In this document: in pieces, positions 11,635 to 23,610 of the stretch
Position numbering within the stretch: position 1 is the first letter of the stretch
How the letters are laid out: every line of letters starts with the position of its first letter
Origin: Anaeramoeba flamelloides
Lineage: Eukaryota > Metamonada > Anaeramoebidae
Direction of reading: 5' to 3'
Assembly: GCA_027625915.1 (NCBI GenBank)
Contig: JANTQA010000042.1
Span: 4,042,001-4,106,000 of the forward strand
Length of the DNA: 64,000 nt
Notes under the pieces: generated by a model
Databases searched by the model: none
Told to the model about the DNA's origin: nothing
The model's input: the letters and a program-made list of their open reading frames with translations, nothing else
Made by a program: the position numbers and the translations under genes

Positions 11635-12840
11635 TTATTTTTCAAAATTTTGTGTGCCACCATCTATCTGAAACTGAAATCTTCAAAGCATTACTTTAAT
11701 CAAACACACTGATATTTTAATAAAACCCCTAGTCAAATATAACCTAGTATAATATAAATTCATACCTACAAAAAACTGTCATTTAAAAAGATGAAAAAGA
11801 TTAATCAAGAAAAAATAACCAAAAACTCATTTATTTCTTGATCTTATCTGTAATATTTGATCCAATTACTTTTTCTTAATTTGTTTTTTTTTTGTTAAAT
11901 TCTTCTTCAAAATACTCTTTTTTATAAAATGTTTGAGTAAAAATTACTTTTTATTTCTTAAAAATTTCCCAAAATGAAGTTTAAAAATCCTATTTTCAGT
12001 TAATTCATCTAATTCTTGATTGGTTTCAGAAAATATGTTATTTTTTGAATTTCTTCATGAGAAATAGAGGTTTATTTGACAAATTTGTTTGATTTGATAA
12101 TTTTTTTTTTTCAATTATATTGAAAACTTAAAATAATTCTTTATCATATTGAAATTTTTTCTAAATTTTTCTTTTTCTTTGGATTATAAATCTTTTGTAA
12201 CTGCTTTTTTGATTCTGAGAATTCAACCAATTAATTTTAATTTTTGAAACCGAAAACTTTATTTTAGTATTGTTTGATAAAAGTATTTTCGAAAATAATT
12301 TTAAATGCAAATTTATAAAAAAATTTTTTTGTAAAAAAATAATTATAAAATGCTAGTCGAAATTCAAGGTTCTAAATTATTGGGTTCACACAAATTAAGA
12401 AAAAAAAGAAAACAAATCTTCAAAAATAGACTTTGGTCGATTTTTTGATTTCTATTCTTAGATTTCAACAAATTTCTCTAGAAAGTTGATCTTACGTGCT
12501 TGGACTTTTAAAAGAAAATATTTTTTTCAAATACACGCCCTTTTCGATATATTGGGTTTGCTGTTTGATTAATTTCACTCATTCATATAAACCAATCTGG
12601 AGGTTCAATACCAAATTTAATAAAACCAAGAATTTAATCAAAAAAAAAAAAAAATGTTCAAAAAATCAAAAAATTCAAGATTCAACTCTTAATTACTTTG
12701 GTTTCGTTTTCTTTTCACAAATAGCAAAAGGTATTCTAGTTTCAAAAGTTTCAATATTTATGTAGGACTCAAAAAATATATTTTTTCAGTAATTTCACAC
12801 AATTATTATTTTTCAAAAATGTAAAATGAACTAACTTCCT
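11635..12840 (+). mobile_element. TIR element family D, copy 1
   Basis: About 1206 bp. Starts AGGGAGTAAGTTATTTTTC and ends, inverted, GAACTAACTTCCT, with TA on both sides (11633-11634, 12841-12842). The interior aligns along its length with 16063-17285, and its right third with 59796-60195 in reverse. No transposase frame survives; the 89-codon frame at 12496-12765 has no ATG. Confidence 0.78.
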
Positions 12841-13795
12841 TAAACTTTTTTGAAAACAAATATGTTTATATTAAGAAAAGTAGTTTAATTGGAGTAACAC
12901 TAATCAAATTTCCAGCCAATCTTTATGTTTCAATCAACCATTGTTGAAAGATTTTTTGTATTCGACAACCAAATTCGATTCAAGTATTGAGATTCAAACA
13001 ATTTTTCTTGAAAGAATTTTTGAAGCACATCACCCAAAAAATTAATCCTGGACCCAAACACTTATTTTTGGACTTTTTGGTACAAAGCAACGAATTTTTT
13101 TCAACGGTTTTTATTTAAAAAAAGATCTCATAAATTTTTTCACTTTGTTAAGAACAATAAAAATCAAAAATTCCACCTTTAGAAACCTTCAAATTGTTTT
13201 TTTTTTTCCTTTAATATTTGAAATAAAAATTGAGTTGGTGTAGAAAAGAAATGAATTTTTGATTTCTTTTACATTTTCTGAGAAACGAGAAATTCCTTAT
13301 TGTTTTGTTTTTTGTTTTTTTTGTCAAAATTTTTTAATTTTTTGTTCATTTTTCCTAATCTGGTGTGCAAAAGGTGATGAAAAATGTTTTCCAATCGAAT
13401 ATTGAGGATTTCTTTCAGATCAATATCCGCTTGGGCGAATGAAATTCTTAAAAGTTAACTATGGACAAATTATTTGATGCGATACGTCTCCCTTAAAAAA
13501 GCGAGTAACTTTTTTTAAAACTTTTCAAAAAAATTGTTTTTGGAAAGTGAGAACTCAAAATTTGTAAAGGTGCTTTTCTTTCCAATCCTACCTCTCGCCC
13601 TCACCTTCAAAAGTTTATTTATTTACTTTTATTAAAATCAAAAAGTCAGAAAAAAATGGTTTTAAATGAAAAATATTCTACACATTTATTAAAGCTTTAT
13701 TTTTTGGGAAAAGTTTTAATTTAATCAATCTAAAAAAAAATTAAAGTATTCACTTTTTTAAAATTGTAGTCACTGATAAAAACAATATATTATTT
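12841..13795. other. AT-rich spacer downstream of the nucleotidyltransferase gene
   Basis: About 950 bp that includes the 3' flank of the minus-strand gene. No repeat or coding frame was recognised. Confidence 0.4.
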
Positions 13796-15046
13796 TCAAA
13801 ATTTTTGATTTAACCTCTTTCGATTTTTTCGAAGTCTTTTTTGAGGGTAATATTCTTCTTTATATTCATTGTCACCTTGTTTATTATTAATACTATTATT
13901 ATTATGATTATTTATATTCAAAATTGATTTAAGGCTAGCATTTTGTGCGAGAGATCTATAAGCAGAAGCAAAGGCTTCTCTGCATTCCAAAATTGCATAC
14001 GAAGACCGTGTGGTATTATTTTTGGAATCTAAGGGGTCCTGCACATAAGGCAAATGTGGCTGAGTGAAATCAAAGACACCTACAATTTGCTTATTAAAAT
14101 AATAGCCATTATTATTTATGGAGATCCCCGTTGTGATGTAATTAAATTTTGAATAGAGATCAAAAAAGTCTATTAACAGTGTGCCCAAATTTGCAATTGT
14201 GGGTAATTCGTTGACACATGGGTGCATTTGCAAATGCGAAACAATCATTAACATTAAAGAATAAGAGCCTACTCCGCCATAGAAGGGCTCGTTCAGGCTA
14301 TGTTGCTTTAAAAAAAACTTGATCAGCAAAAGCAAGGGCAGCAATGGCGGGTAAGTCTTGATTTGTTCTTTCGTCAATTCCACAGCCTTTCGGCAGTTTT
14401 GTAAATTGAAGGAAATGTCAATCGAGATCCCACTAGCTTTGTCTTTCAATTTGACAATGGGTACCTTTGCAGTCTTGATTACAACAACTTCTGTGAATTG
14501 CTTCTGGTATTTTTTTGATCGAAAAATGGAGCCCAGCTTTTGAACCAATTTCTTATTACTTTGCACAGTGTCGGGCACCAAAACAGACAGGTCGATATCA
14601 CTAAATGGCAAATAACAGCCAGACGCATATGAGCCGTAGATTGCAATCGTAGACTCCTTCCATTTTGATTGGATTACCTTCCTTACGTTTGCAACAATCT
14701 TGTCGCGTGTTACTTTGTTTTGTTCGGTGGGCTTGATTGCTTCATAAAAATCCATAATTTCGCCATGCAATTTGAGTGTTGGATCAAGATGTGAGTATTT
14801 ATACATGGGCTCCCAACTTAGAGTGGGCTCAAATTTGAGACACGATTTCATTTCCTCTTGTTTGGTTTGCTTGTTTTTTTGATTTTTGTTTTGAGTTTTT
14901 TTGTTTTGAGTTTTGCTTTTACTTTTATTTTTTTTTTTATTTTCCTTTGTTTGGGTGCGTTTCACTTGTTCTGACATTTTTTGATAAAGTTGAAAGAGTG
15001 ATTTGAACGCTTCTTGTTTTTTTGTTTGGTTGGTTGGTTTTGACAT
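13796..15046 (-). CDS. TRF4/TENT4-type non-canonical poly(A) polymerase
   Basis: Single-exon frame of 416 residues. The open frame extends upstream only to a TTG, so I start at the ATG at 15046-15044. Residues 1-65 are a Lys/Gln/Asn/Thr-rich low-complexity leader. Then come the Pol-beta nucleotidyltransferase core with GSYASG (about 138-143), the metal-binding Asp pair in FSDIDLS (about D150 and D152) and the third Asp in ISIDISF (about 210). A central PAP/25A-associated domain follows (GGVGSYSLMLMIVS, about 257-270), with the nucleotide recognition segment QDPLDSKNNTTRSSY (about 336-350). All catalytic residues are present. Eukaryotic relatives (Trf4/5, PAPD5/7) add short A tails to nuclear RNAs for exosome decay; that role is inferred from family. 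A cytoplasmic terminal uridylyltransferase is less likely. TGA stop. Confidence 0.93.
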   Translation of the reverse strand: MSKPTNQTKKQEAFKSLFQLYQKMSEQVKRTQTKENKKKNKSKSKTQNKKTQNKNQKNKQTKQEEMKSCLKFEPTLSWEPMYKYSHLDPTLKLHGEIMDFYEAIKPTEQNKVTRDKIVANVRKVIQSKWKESTIAIYGSYASGCYLPFSDIDLSVLVPDTVQSNKKLVQKLGSIFRSKKYQKQFTEVVVIKTAKVPIVKLKDKASGISIDISFNLQNCRKAVELTKEQIKTYPPLLPLLLLIKFFLKQHSLNEPFYGGVGSYSLMLMIVSHLQMHPCVNELPTIANLGTLLIDFFDLYSKFNYITTGISINNNGYYFNKQIVGVFDFTQPHLPYVQDPLDSKNNTTRSSYAILECREAFASAYRSLAQNASLKSILNINNHNNNSINNKQGDNEYKEEYYPQKRLRKNRKRLNQKF

Positions 15047-15429
15047 GTTGTTTGTGGGTTTTTCTTTTGTTGGTTTGGGTTTTTGTGAAAAAAATTTTTT
15101 AATTTGGAGCAAATACGTTATTTTGCAAAAAATATTGTTTGCAAAGGAAAACGAATAAAAATGAAAAAAAATCTTTATGAATTCTTATTTGGAAGTGATC
15201 TACCAGACAGTTTTTATTTATGACTGTTTTCATTACTGCAGAAATTATTGAACAATTAATGGATGGATATCTTTAAAAAATATTCAACTTTTTAACAATT
15301 ATCCCTCTCTAATTGTGTAGTCCTAAGTTCAAATGCAAGTTGAGGGTTACTTTTTTCTAAATCTTATAAAAATCATGTTATCAACAAAAGGTACAATAAA
15401 TAATATGTAAATATGTTTTTGATAACTTA

Positions 15430-15973
15430 AGGTTTACAATCCCTGAAATATGAAAAAAGGTTATCTTGTGTCGTTTTTGACCACTCTTTAATTTGGTTCT
15501 TTTTTGATCGATCTTGGACTTGGTATGGGTTTTAATATTGGTTCAAAATGGAAATTTTTGATAATAAATTTTTTTCCGAAATCCTAATTGAAGAATGTAA
15601 GATTAATAGACTTGAACTTAAGTTATCAAAAAATATGGGTTGTGGATTGTTGATTGAAATTTTTAATTAGGTTTGGTTTGATTTGGTGCTTTTAAAAAAC
15701 AATTTTTTTTCACCTAGTTAAACGTCAAAAAAGTCAATCAAAATTTTCCTATACAATCCAAAAATCAAAATTTATTCTTAAACGCCAACTAATCTATTAA
15801 TCTTACATTCTTCAATTAGGATTTCGGAAAAAAATTTATTATCAAAAATTTCCATTTTGAACCACTATAAAAACCCATACAAAGTCCAAGATCGATCAGC
15901 TAAGAACCAAATTAACAAGTGGCCACAAACGACATAAGATAACCTTTTTTCAGATTTCAGGGATTGTAAACCT
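15430..15973. mobile_element. Foldback TIR element, arms of about 180 bp
   Basis: 544 bp flanked by TA (15428-15429 and 15974-15975). The left arm starts AGGTTTACAATCCCTGAAA and the right arm ends TTTCAGGGATTGTAAACCT. The arms (about 15430-15612 and 15796-15973) are roughly 90% matched, leaving a loop of about 180 bp. It lies upstream of the nucleotidyltransferase gene. No coding capacity. Confidence 0.88.
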
Positions 15974-16062
15974 TAATCAAGTCTAATTTAAAAAGAAATT
16001 TTTTAAATAAAAATATCAAATTGGAAAATTTTCTTAGGAGAATAAAGTCAATTTCTTGTTTA

Positions 16063-17285
16063 AGGGAGTAAGTAGATTTTCCAAATTTTGAGTTACACAG
16101 TTTATACAAAACTGAATTTGTAAAAATCATTTCTTGAACCAAAAAAATTAATATATTATTAAATACTTGAGTGGATATATCTTAGTTAAATATCTTTTTA
16201 TACCCACCAAAAAAATGGAAATCCAAAAAATGAAAAGATTGATCAAAAAAACAATTATTACAAATCCATTATTTCAAGCTCTTATCTGTAATATTTGATA
16301 CAATTACTCCTTTCATCCTTAGTTTTTTTTTTTTTAATTCTGAATGAAAAAACCTTAATTTGAAAATTTTGATTAATAATTATTCCCTATTTCCCAGGAA
16401 TTCCATAAATGAATTTTAAATTCAATTTTCCTTTTATTCATTTAATTCTAGTTTTAGTTCAAAAAATATTATATTTTTTAAATTCTTCCCCAAAAAAAAA
16501 CGATTTATTGGATATATTTGTTTGATTTGATAATTAAATATTTTCCATAAAATTGAAAACTCAAAATAATTATGAATCATGACAAGAATTTTTTACTAAA
16601 TTTTTAATTTATCTTTGGGTTGAAACTTTTGTAATTTTTTTCTTTGATTTTAGCAATTGGATTCATTTTCTTTAATCGTTGATGTGTTATTCTCTGTTTT
16701 GTATAAGTATGATAAAAATATTTGAAAAAAAATTTGTAAAAAAATATTTTGTAAAATAAAATTAAATATTTAATGGAGCAATATTTCAAAATAATTACTT
16801 GTTTGGAATAACCCAAATTAAGAAGAAAAAGAAAAAAAAACAGTTAAAAATGACAGGCTTTGGTCGATTTTCATTTTTTTAATGCTTTATTTTCATAAAA
16901 ATTATTGGGAAAGGTGATCTTTCATGTTTAGTTTTCTAAAAGAAAATATTTGTTTCAAATACACACCTTCTAGGGACCTATTTTTTTTTTTTTTTTTTTT
17001 TTTTGGTTTACTCATTGATTAATTTCTCTTATTCATATAAACACATTTCTAGTTCTAGAACTTAATTTAATAAAGCAAAAAATCTAATCTCAATTTTTTT
17101 CAAAAAGGTGAAAAATTAAAGAGTTAACTCTTAATTACTTTGTTTTCGTTTTCTTTTCACAAATAGAGCAACGAAAGGGATTTTGGTTTCAAAAGTCTCA
17201 ATATCCTGTTACACTCAAAAAAAAAATTATATTAAAATTTTCACACCATTAAATTTTTTCAAAATGGTAAAAGGTACTTACTTCG
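16063..17285 (+). mobile_element. TIR element family D, copy 2
   Basis: About 1223 bp with TA at both ends (16061-16062, 17286-17287). Begins AGGGAGTAAGTAGATTTTCC and ends GTACTTACTTCG. It is collinear with copy 1 at 11635-12840 but diverged by many substitutions and homopolymer changes, including a T run at about 16981-17004. Confidence 0.78.
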
Positions 17286-18018
17286 TAAAATATATTTGAC
17301 AAATAAAAAATATTAAATTTCATTTAAAATTTGTAATTATTTTTGATAAGATTTTCAATAAATTTAATTAACAATTTATTATTTATCATAAAAAAAACAA
17401 TAAGTTTCCCAAAAAAATGAAATGGGTCTGGTAAACTAGTTTCCACTTTATTATATATTCTATTAGTTAATGAATATAAAAAAGGGATTATTTTTCGAGT
17501 CTAACATTTTATACCCTGAGATTACAAAAGTTTGTTTATTTTTAAAGACGGGTCAATGGTGTGATAAAATAAAAAAAAAAAAAAATCTTCTTCTAAAATC
17601 AAACACTAGTATTTGAATTCTAAATGTGAAATATTTTAACTTTCTTTTGAATATTTAAACTTTATAAATATATTTTTCAAAGATATGTGTTATAATATGT
17701 GAAAATGGAAATTGAAAAAGATGTGATATTTTTTTTTTAATTTACAATTCAAAGACCTGGTAAATCTTAATTCTTAAAAAATACATATACTTAAATTGAA
17801 AAATGAAATAAAAATATGATTACTACAATACCAGAACCACTTTTAATGCTATTTTCCAAAAATGAAATATATTTTTTTAAAATATTGAATAACTTTTTAC
17901 CATTTCAAAAGTTCAAAATCCTACATATTTTTGAAATTATAACAAAATTTGTTTTTTTTGTTGATGAAGAGGAAATATTTTTGTCTGTAAAAGGAATATA
18001 TATATATATATATATATA
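17286..18018. other. AT-rich spacer ending in a (TA)n run
   Basis: No gene recognised. It ends in a TA microsatellite (about 17997-18018) next to MITE A copy 3. Confidence 0.4.
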
Positions 18019-18926
18019 AGCTCCATCCAAAAATGTGGGGCAAAAAAATATCCATCAATATAAGAATAAATTCTTTATTCAGTTATTAAACTCAAAACTT
18101 TAGACAAAAAAAAAAGGAAGCCATTAATAATAATAAAACTCTTGATTAAAATTTGTGTTTATTGATCAAATTTCGAAGAATAAAAAATAAAAATAAAAAT
18201 AAAAAAAAAAAATTGCCCCTAATTTTTGGAAACATATCCAAAATTGGTAATGTCTATTTAACAATCTTTAGTTCGATCTTTTTTTCAATTTTTTTTTTTG
18301 ATAATAGTGTAAAATCATACTTCAATATATTTTTGATTTGATCTTTAGATTTTTTTGTTTTTCATTTGATCATTAACTTTTGTTTTTTCCCATTAACTTT
18401 TTTGTGTTTTTTTTTTTTTTTTTTTTTTCTTTTTTAAAACATTTAAAAAAAGCAAACTGAATGAAAAAAAAAAAAAAAAAACCTTTTATTTGTCTTTTTT
18501 TTTGTTTATCTCACCTCTTTAATTGAAGTGTACAACTGTTCTGAGCAATTTTTCCACCAAAGTCCATCGAAGTCAACTCAATTGTTTAGAATCAAAAGAA
18601 TTTTTGGTTGATTTCTTATCACATCTCTTCTGAACTTTGTTAAATTTTGGACAATAATAATAACAAAGTAAAAATGAAAAAAATGAACAATTCGAAAAAA
18701 TAATGAAATGAGAAATTTGACTCTATTATTTTTTCAAAATTAAAAATTTTGCAAAATAATTTTAATTCAAAAAAAATATTTAGAATTCATTAATAAAACT
18801 TCAAAATACAAGAAATTAAGTATGATATGTTAAAAAACATATTATTGTTGTACATTTTGTATAATTGAATTAATATTAAGAAATAATTATTGAAATAAAA
18901 AATCCCCTATATTATTGGAAATAGCT
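18019..18926. mobile_element. Family A-related TIR element, copy 3 (longer)
   Basis: 908 bp. Starts AGCTCCATCCAAAAATGTGG and ends TATTATTGGAAATAGCT, with TA on both sides (18017-18018, 18927-18928). The termini match family A but the interior is longer and not clearly collinear with the 590-bp copies, so it may be a related but distinct deletion derivative. Confidence 0.6.
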
Positions 18927-19807
18927 TATATATAAATATCTGTTCTAAAATAAAGTCACCGATATTTAAAATAATTTTATATAAAAAAAAAATACTTATT
19001 TACAAAAAAGAAATAATTATTTTAATACTTGAAAAAAATATAAATCTTTGATTCAAACAACAAATTTTTTTTAAATTTTTTTCGTTTGATTAAACAAAAA
19101 AAAATAAGAGAAAAATTATAAAACAATTAAATTAAAATTACTCATAAAATAATCTATAAAAAATTGGAAAAGTTATTGAAAATCTCAAAATAAATTCTTT
19201 TTAATTTGAATATTTAGAAATAATTACCAAACCAATACTAATTCTTTGAGTGGGTTATAAAAGACCCAAAGAATAAAATTATCAATATCTTTATATTATT
19301 GTTATTTAAAAAATGGTATCCAATAAATAAAACTATTTTGAATTTAGTAATTATATAAAAAAAATCATAATATCAGATTATTAACATAATAATCTAGTTT
19401 GTTATTTATACTCGGAATCATTATAAAAAGAATATATTATTTAAGCCATTAAATTTCAAAAAAAAAAAAAGGATAAATTCAAGAAAATTAAATAAAATGA
19501 ACAATTTTGAAATTTTTAGAAATCAGGGAAAATAAGAGTAACTCAACGCTTATCTCATAAATCATAAAAAAAATTTTTTACTAAAAAAAAAACGATTTTT
19601 TATTATTATTTTGATGATTAAAGTTTTTTTTAAGTGATTTATTAATAAGATTTTCTGTAACTTTCAAAATCAAGGGGCATTTTATGTTATAAATTAAATA
19701 ATAATCACATTCCAAGTATTTATATCTTTACATTGGAAATTGAAAAATAAGTGGAAAATTAATACTCATTGTTTGTATTTCTAAATATGTTCATCAAATT
19801 AAACAAA
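18927..19807. other. AT-rich spacer, nothing recognised
   Basis: About 880 bp of A-rich sequence with no coding frame or clear repeat. Confidence 0.4.
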
Positions 19808-20461
19808 AATTCAAATTTTTAACATAGCTAAAACAGTTCAAAGAATCGAAGTAATGCAATTTCATACAAATTGGAAATAATTTGGATTTTTGTATAATAT
19901 GAAAATAATTTTTTCATCTTTTAATTTTTTCTTTTCATTTCATTTTTTGAATTTACCTAACTTATTTTGTTGGATCAATAATTTTTTAGAAGAGCTGATA
20001 TTATGCTTTTAGTTGAGTTCTTCTAAACATAAGAACTCAAATAAATTTAGTTGATAATATTTAATTATTTGATCGATCAATATTCCTAATATAATTTTAA
20101 AAAATTAACCAATGTATTTTTTTGTTACTGATGATTGTAACTATTTAGATAATATTTGAATTAGAAGTCTCAAATTTATTCACTTCAAAATTATCTCTTT
20201 AACAAATAGATGAGGTTTCATCTAACCCTTAACAAATTTAGCTATACTTTTTTTTTGTTTTGCTCACTCCAAAATTTTTAACATACCCTTGATTTATTTG
20301 TATTGATAATTATTTACTCGTTTTTTGGATATTGTAATTTATAAATAATTGTTAAGATTTCAATCGGTTAATGATTCAAATTTGGTATTTCTTCGAGAAT
20401 TGCTTGAATAAGATATTTTCTTCAAAAATTGAATTTTTGTTTGTTAAAAATTTGAATTAGA
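19808..20461. mobile_element. Repeat family Q, copy 1
   Basis: About 650 bp with ends AATTCAAATTTTTAACA and, inverted, TGTTAAAAATTTGAATT. It is collinear with 35443-36476, where the copy is split by a younger insertion. In both places it lies upstream of a family J element in the same orientation, so the pair may once have been duplicated together. Confidence 0.6.
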
Positions 20462-20502
20462 GATTATTTGGAAAAAAAATGAAAAAAAAAAAATAGAAAC
20501 TA

Positions 20503-21205
20503 AACTCTTTTTCAAATAAAAGAGTACAGAAAAGTTCAAGAATTATTCATAATTGAATCAAATTAATTGTTGTATCATTCTAAAATATAAGAAACTCTTT
20601 AAAACATAAAAAAACACTAAACTGAAAATTTTAAAACTTGTTAAAGCAAAACAATAAAAATTAAAATTCAATATTTTAATAATAGGTTCTGCTCTTTCAT
20701 TTGAAATGAGAAATCCCGTTTTTTAAATTGTAAAGAAAAAAATTATAAAATCAATAAAAACTATTGAACAAGGTTAATTCAGAAAAGTTTCTTTATATTT
20801 TATTGAGAACTTTTTAGAAGTCAAACTTTTGTTCTTTAAAGTTTCATTTTCAATATAAAGCCACAATTCATCTGGCTATTTTGTTGGAATTGTTTGCTTT
20901 TCTTTTTTCTTTATTCCATACATCAATCCAATAATGTCGTTTCTTAATTCCTATATCTAGCTCATTCGAAATCAAACTTAAACTGATTCCATTTTTATAC
21001 TTATAGATTGTTTCCAAATTGGTTTCTTCTTATCTTGCTTTAACATTTTCTAACTGTGTCAATATCCATAAATAAAAAAACCAAAGATAAAATGAAAAAA
21101 TGAATAATAAAAATGAAAATCACAAATAAGTAATTATCTTATTAACAATCAAATACAATTATATTGATGATTTGAGAGGTGTGGCCTTTTGCTTGAAAAA
21201 GAGTT
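20503..21205 (-). mobile_element. TIR element family J with transposase-like HTH relic
   Basis: 703 bp between TA dinucleotides (20501-20502, 21206-21207). The ends AACTCTTTTTCAAATAAAAG and, inverted, GCTTGAAAAAGAGTT are those of MITE family B. Read on the minus strand, about 21035-20925 gives ETIYKYKNGISLSLISNELD, which resembles the first helix-turn-helix of Tc1/mariner-type transposases (family knowledge). The rest of the transposase is missing, so this is a deletion derivative. The second copy is at 37727-38708. Confidence 0.65.
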
Positions 21206-21657
21206 TATTTTTCGATAAAACAAGGTATTACTACTAATTTCAATAAAAAAATGTCAATTTGGTCAGAATAGAACCAGATTTTTTGAAACATTAAAATACA
21301 GTTATTTCTTTCCCCTCTATTCTAAATTTTATCAAGATTAAAAACCTCTTTTGGAAATAACGATTTTATGATCAAAAAGAAAAAAATAATATATAAAATC
21401 GAGATTAGAAACTTTTGATATCTTTTATAAAAATAATATTTTATGTAATGTATTGCTTACGAACAAATTGGGCCATTATTAAGAATATCCCAATGATGAA
21501 TACTAATTTTGTATCTTGAAATAGTATTATTATAATTAAGTTGAATAAAGATATTTTAAAAAAAAATCTTCCCCTGCTTTTATGGAAATGACTTTTTGTA
21601 TCTGCAAAACAAAACAAACTAAAAAAGAAAAGCAAAATTTCTGTAATTTACAAATAA
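21206..21657. other. 3' flank of the BTB gene
   Basis: AT-rich, no recognised feature. A 64-codon minus-strand frame here (21635-21441) has no domain and is not called. Confidence 0.4.
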
Positions 21658-22623
21658 TTATTTCTCATAGGAGGTTTTTAACCGAGCTCTTTTGTATGGA
21701 AATTGGTAAGAGGATTGCTTGGTATAAACTTGAATGACGAGTCTTAAGGCTGAAACGATTGTACTTTGATCAAAAATATGGTATTTGACGATCTCGTCGT
21801 AATGCTCTGTAACTGACAATTCGAGCCTAATTAAGGGCACTAGCTCGGAGACCTTTTCTTTAATATTGGACGCCTCAATTTCAAGCCCTTCCTTTTCGCA
21901 TAAATAGACGCCCTTTTCATAGACCCTTCTCACAAGTTCAATTTCTGGAACGCACAAGCGCTGAGAACTTAAAATGTGAACAATCGTAGGTATTGGGATC
22001 TCGTTAAGGATCCCCTTTTGGACAAGCAACTCAAAGGAGCGGAGCTCAATGAACCCAATCGCCCAAGTGACCAACCGCTTAGAGCCAAGTTCGTTGATTT
22101 GTTGGAACACCTGCATGCAATTGTCCAAATTAAGGCTCTTCCGAATACGTTTGATACAATACGTCTGGAGATCGATGATTTTCAATTTCAAGCTGAGGCC
22201 TAGGATTTTCACAGAATCAATATTCGTGAAATCTGCAGATTGTTGATAAACAAACTCATAAACAATTTTAAAATGCTTGGGATCAACCTGTGGTAATTCT
22301 ATTTGCTTGAACGAGCCTTGCTTTGATTTCCAATCTTCTGTATAGAAGAGCTTTTCAAAAAATGGTGAGACAAGTGAAAATAGTAATTTGTGACCATAAA
22401 ATTTTTTCTGTGTGGGTCCGACAACAAAGACTAGATCTGAAAGTTCAGGGTTGTTCCTTAATTCGCAAAAAAGTTCAACGTGGGAAGGAATAGACACTAT
22501 AAAACGTTGTTTTTGTTTTTTATTTTTATTTTTTGGTTTTTTTTTTAATTTGGTTTTGTTCAGGTTAAGTTTTGTATTTGTTTTGAAAGGTTCATTTTGG
22601 GCAGATTGGTGTGTTTGACCAGA
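21658..22623 (-). CDS. BTB-BACK domain protein, main exon
   Basis: About 320 codons ending in TAA. After a Lys/Asn/Gln-rich leader there is a BTB/POZ domain (about residues 50-155 of the exon; ELSDLVFVVG, FYGHKLLFSLVSPFFEKLF, KIVYEFVYQQ) and then a BACK-like helical region (about 160-280; NCMQVFQQINELGSKRLVTWA). No kelch or MATH repeat follows. BTB-BACK proteins usually dimerise and serve as substrate adaptors for Cullin-3 ubiquitin ligases; that role is inferred. The frame opens on a TTG and the first in-frame Met lies after the BTB domain, so an upstream exon must supply the start. A good acceptor (TTGTTTTCTCAG) ends at 22624. A phase-compatible short exon ATG...TCA|gtaaca at 23025-23005 is one candidate. 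Another acceptor/donor pair on this strand (about 22884-22826) could be an untranslated exon. Confidence 0.85.
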   Translation of the reverse strand, partial: SGQTHQSAQNEPFKTNTKLNLNKTKLKKKPKNKNKKQKQRFIVSIPSHVELFCELRNNPELSDLVFVVGPTQKKFYGHKLLFSLVSPFFEKLFYTEDWKSKQGSFKQIELPQVDPKHFKIVYEFVYQQSADFTNIDSVKILGLSLKLKIIDLQTYCIKRIRKSLNLDNCMQVFQQINELGSKRLVTWAIGFIELRSFELLVQKGILNEIPIPTIVHILSSQRLCVPEIELVRRVYEKGVYLCEKEGLEIEASNIKEKVSELVPLIRLELSVTEHYDEIVKYHIFDQSTIVSALRLVIQVYTKQSSYQFPYKRARLKTSYEK

Positions 22624-23004
22624 CTGAGAAAACAAGATCGGTTTTAGTTTGGAATTAAAAGAGATCGTATCAAAAATTTAAAAAGATTTCTATTTGTTTT
22701 TTTGTTTTATTATTTCTTGGCTGTTTTTTTGTTTTTTTATTTTGTTATTTCTTTACTATTTTTTTTGATTCTCATAAAAAGAGAAAAGTAGTATTAAAAA
22801 CGATCGTAATTATTATTGGTACCTATGTTGTTGATTTTTTTTTGTTGAGGTATTGTTTGTAATGGCTTCAATAAATCACAACTACAAAAGAGAAAAAAAA
22901 AGGAAAGAGATCAAATGGTGAAGAATTAAAAACTTACTGCTTTGTTACCGAATTAAAAAAGAAAATTAAGAGAAAGTTACAAAAAATGAAAAGAGAAATG
23001 TTAC

Positions 23005-23025
23005 TGACTTATAAAGAGGAGTCAT
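23005..23025 (-). CDS. Candidate first exon of the BTB gene
   Basis: ATG at 23025-23023 opens seven codons (MTPLYKS) ending at a GT (gtaaca), phase 0, which is compatible with the acceptor at 22624. There is no independent support; RNA evidence would decide. Confidence 0.3.
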
Positions 23026-23167
23026 TTGAATTAGAAATCTGTTATTATTGGTCCAAATTTTTTTAGTTGGGATGTAAAGCTGTGCTTTTTTGATTAAGTT
23101 TTACATTATTAAAAACTTGATTAGAATTAGTACAAATAATCATTTTTTTCAGATATTTCTTAATTTA

Positions 23168-23610
23168 AGGTTTACCTTTTGTATGTTTTAAGTATGTCTG
23201 GGTTTTGAAAAGTTCACTCTTTTTTCATAAACTTGAACATACCTTGCAAAAAAAAGAATCTTTGAATATGAATTTTGATTAAATAACAATTTTTATACAA
23301 AAAGTATATGCAATTGTTTACTTCATTTTAATAATTTTTATCAAACAAACACCAACTTTGCTAATTTTAAAATCTATCCAAGGTAATTTGAGAACAAAAA
23401 ACGATCCATCTTATCTGAAATTGTTGAGTTTGTATAGTTAAAATTAACAAAGTGAAGGAAAAAATTGTACTTAATTTTTGTATAAAAATTGATATTTAAT
23501 CAAAATTTATATTGAAAGATTCTTTTTTTTTACAAGACATTTTAAAGTTATGAAAAAAGAGTGAACTTTTCAGTGGGTAAATTATAAAACACAACAAAAG
23601 AAAAACTTGA
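23168..23610. repeat. Foldback element, arms of about 155 bp
   Basis: Inverted repeat. The left arm (about 23168-23325) contains GAAAAGTTCACTCTTTTTTC and GAATCTTTGAATATGAA, and the right arm (about 23450-23610) has the complements in order. The outer 30 bp are weaker. It is unrelated in sequence to the other foldbacks. Confidence 0.75.

Noticed and set aside
12496-12765. Open frame sharing GLLKE and KKKKKCSKN with 60146-59793
   Set aside because: Both lie in family D copies, neither starts with ATG, and copy 2 is interrupted.
22049-22618. Plus-strand frames opposite the BTB exon
   Set aside because: Antisense shadows of the BTB-BACK coding sequence, without domains.
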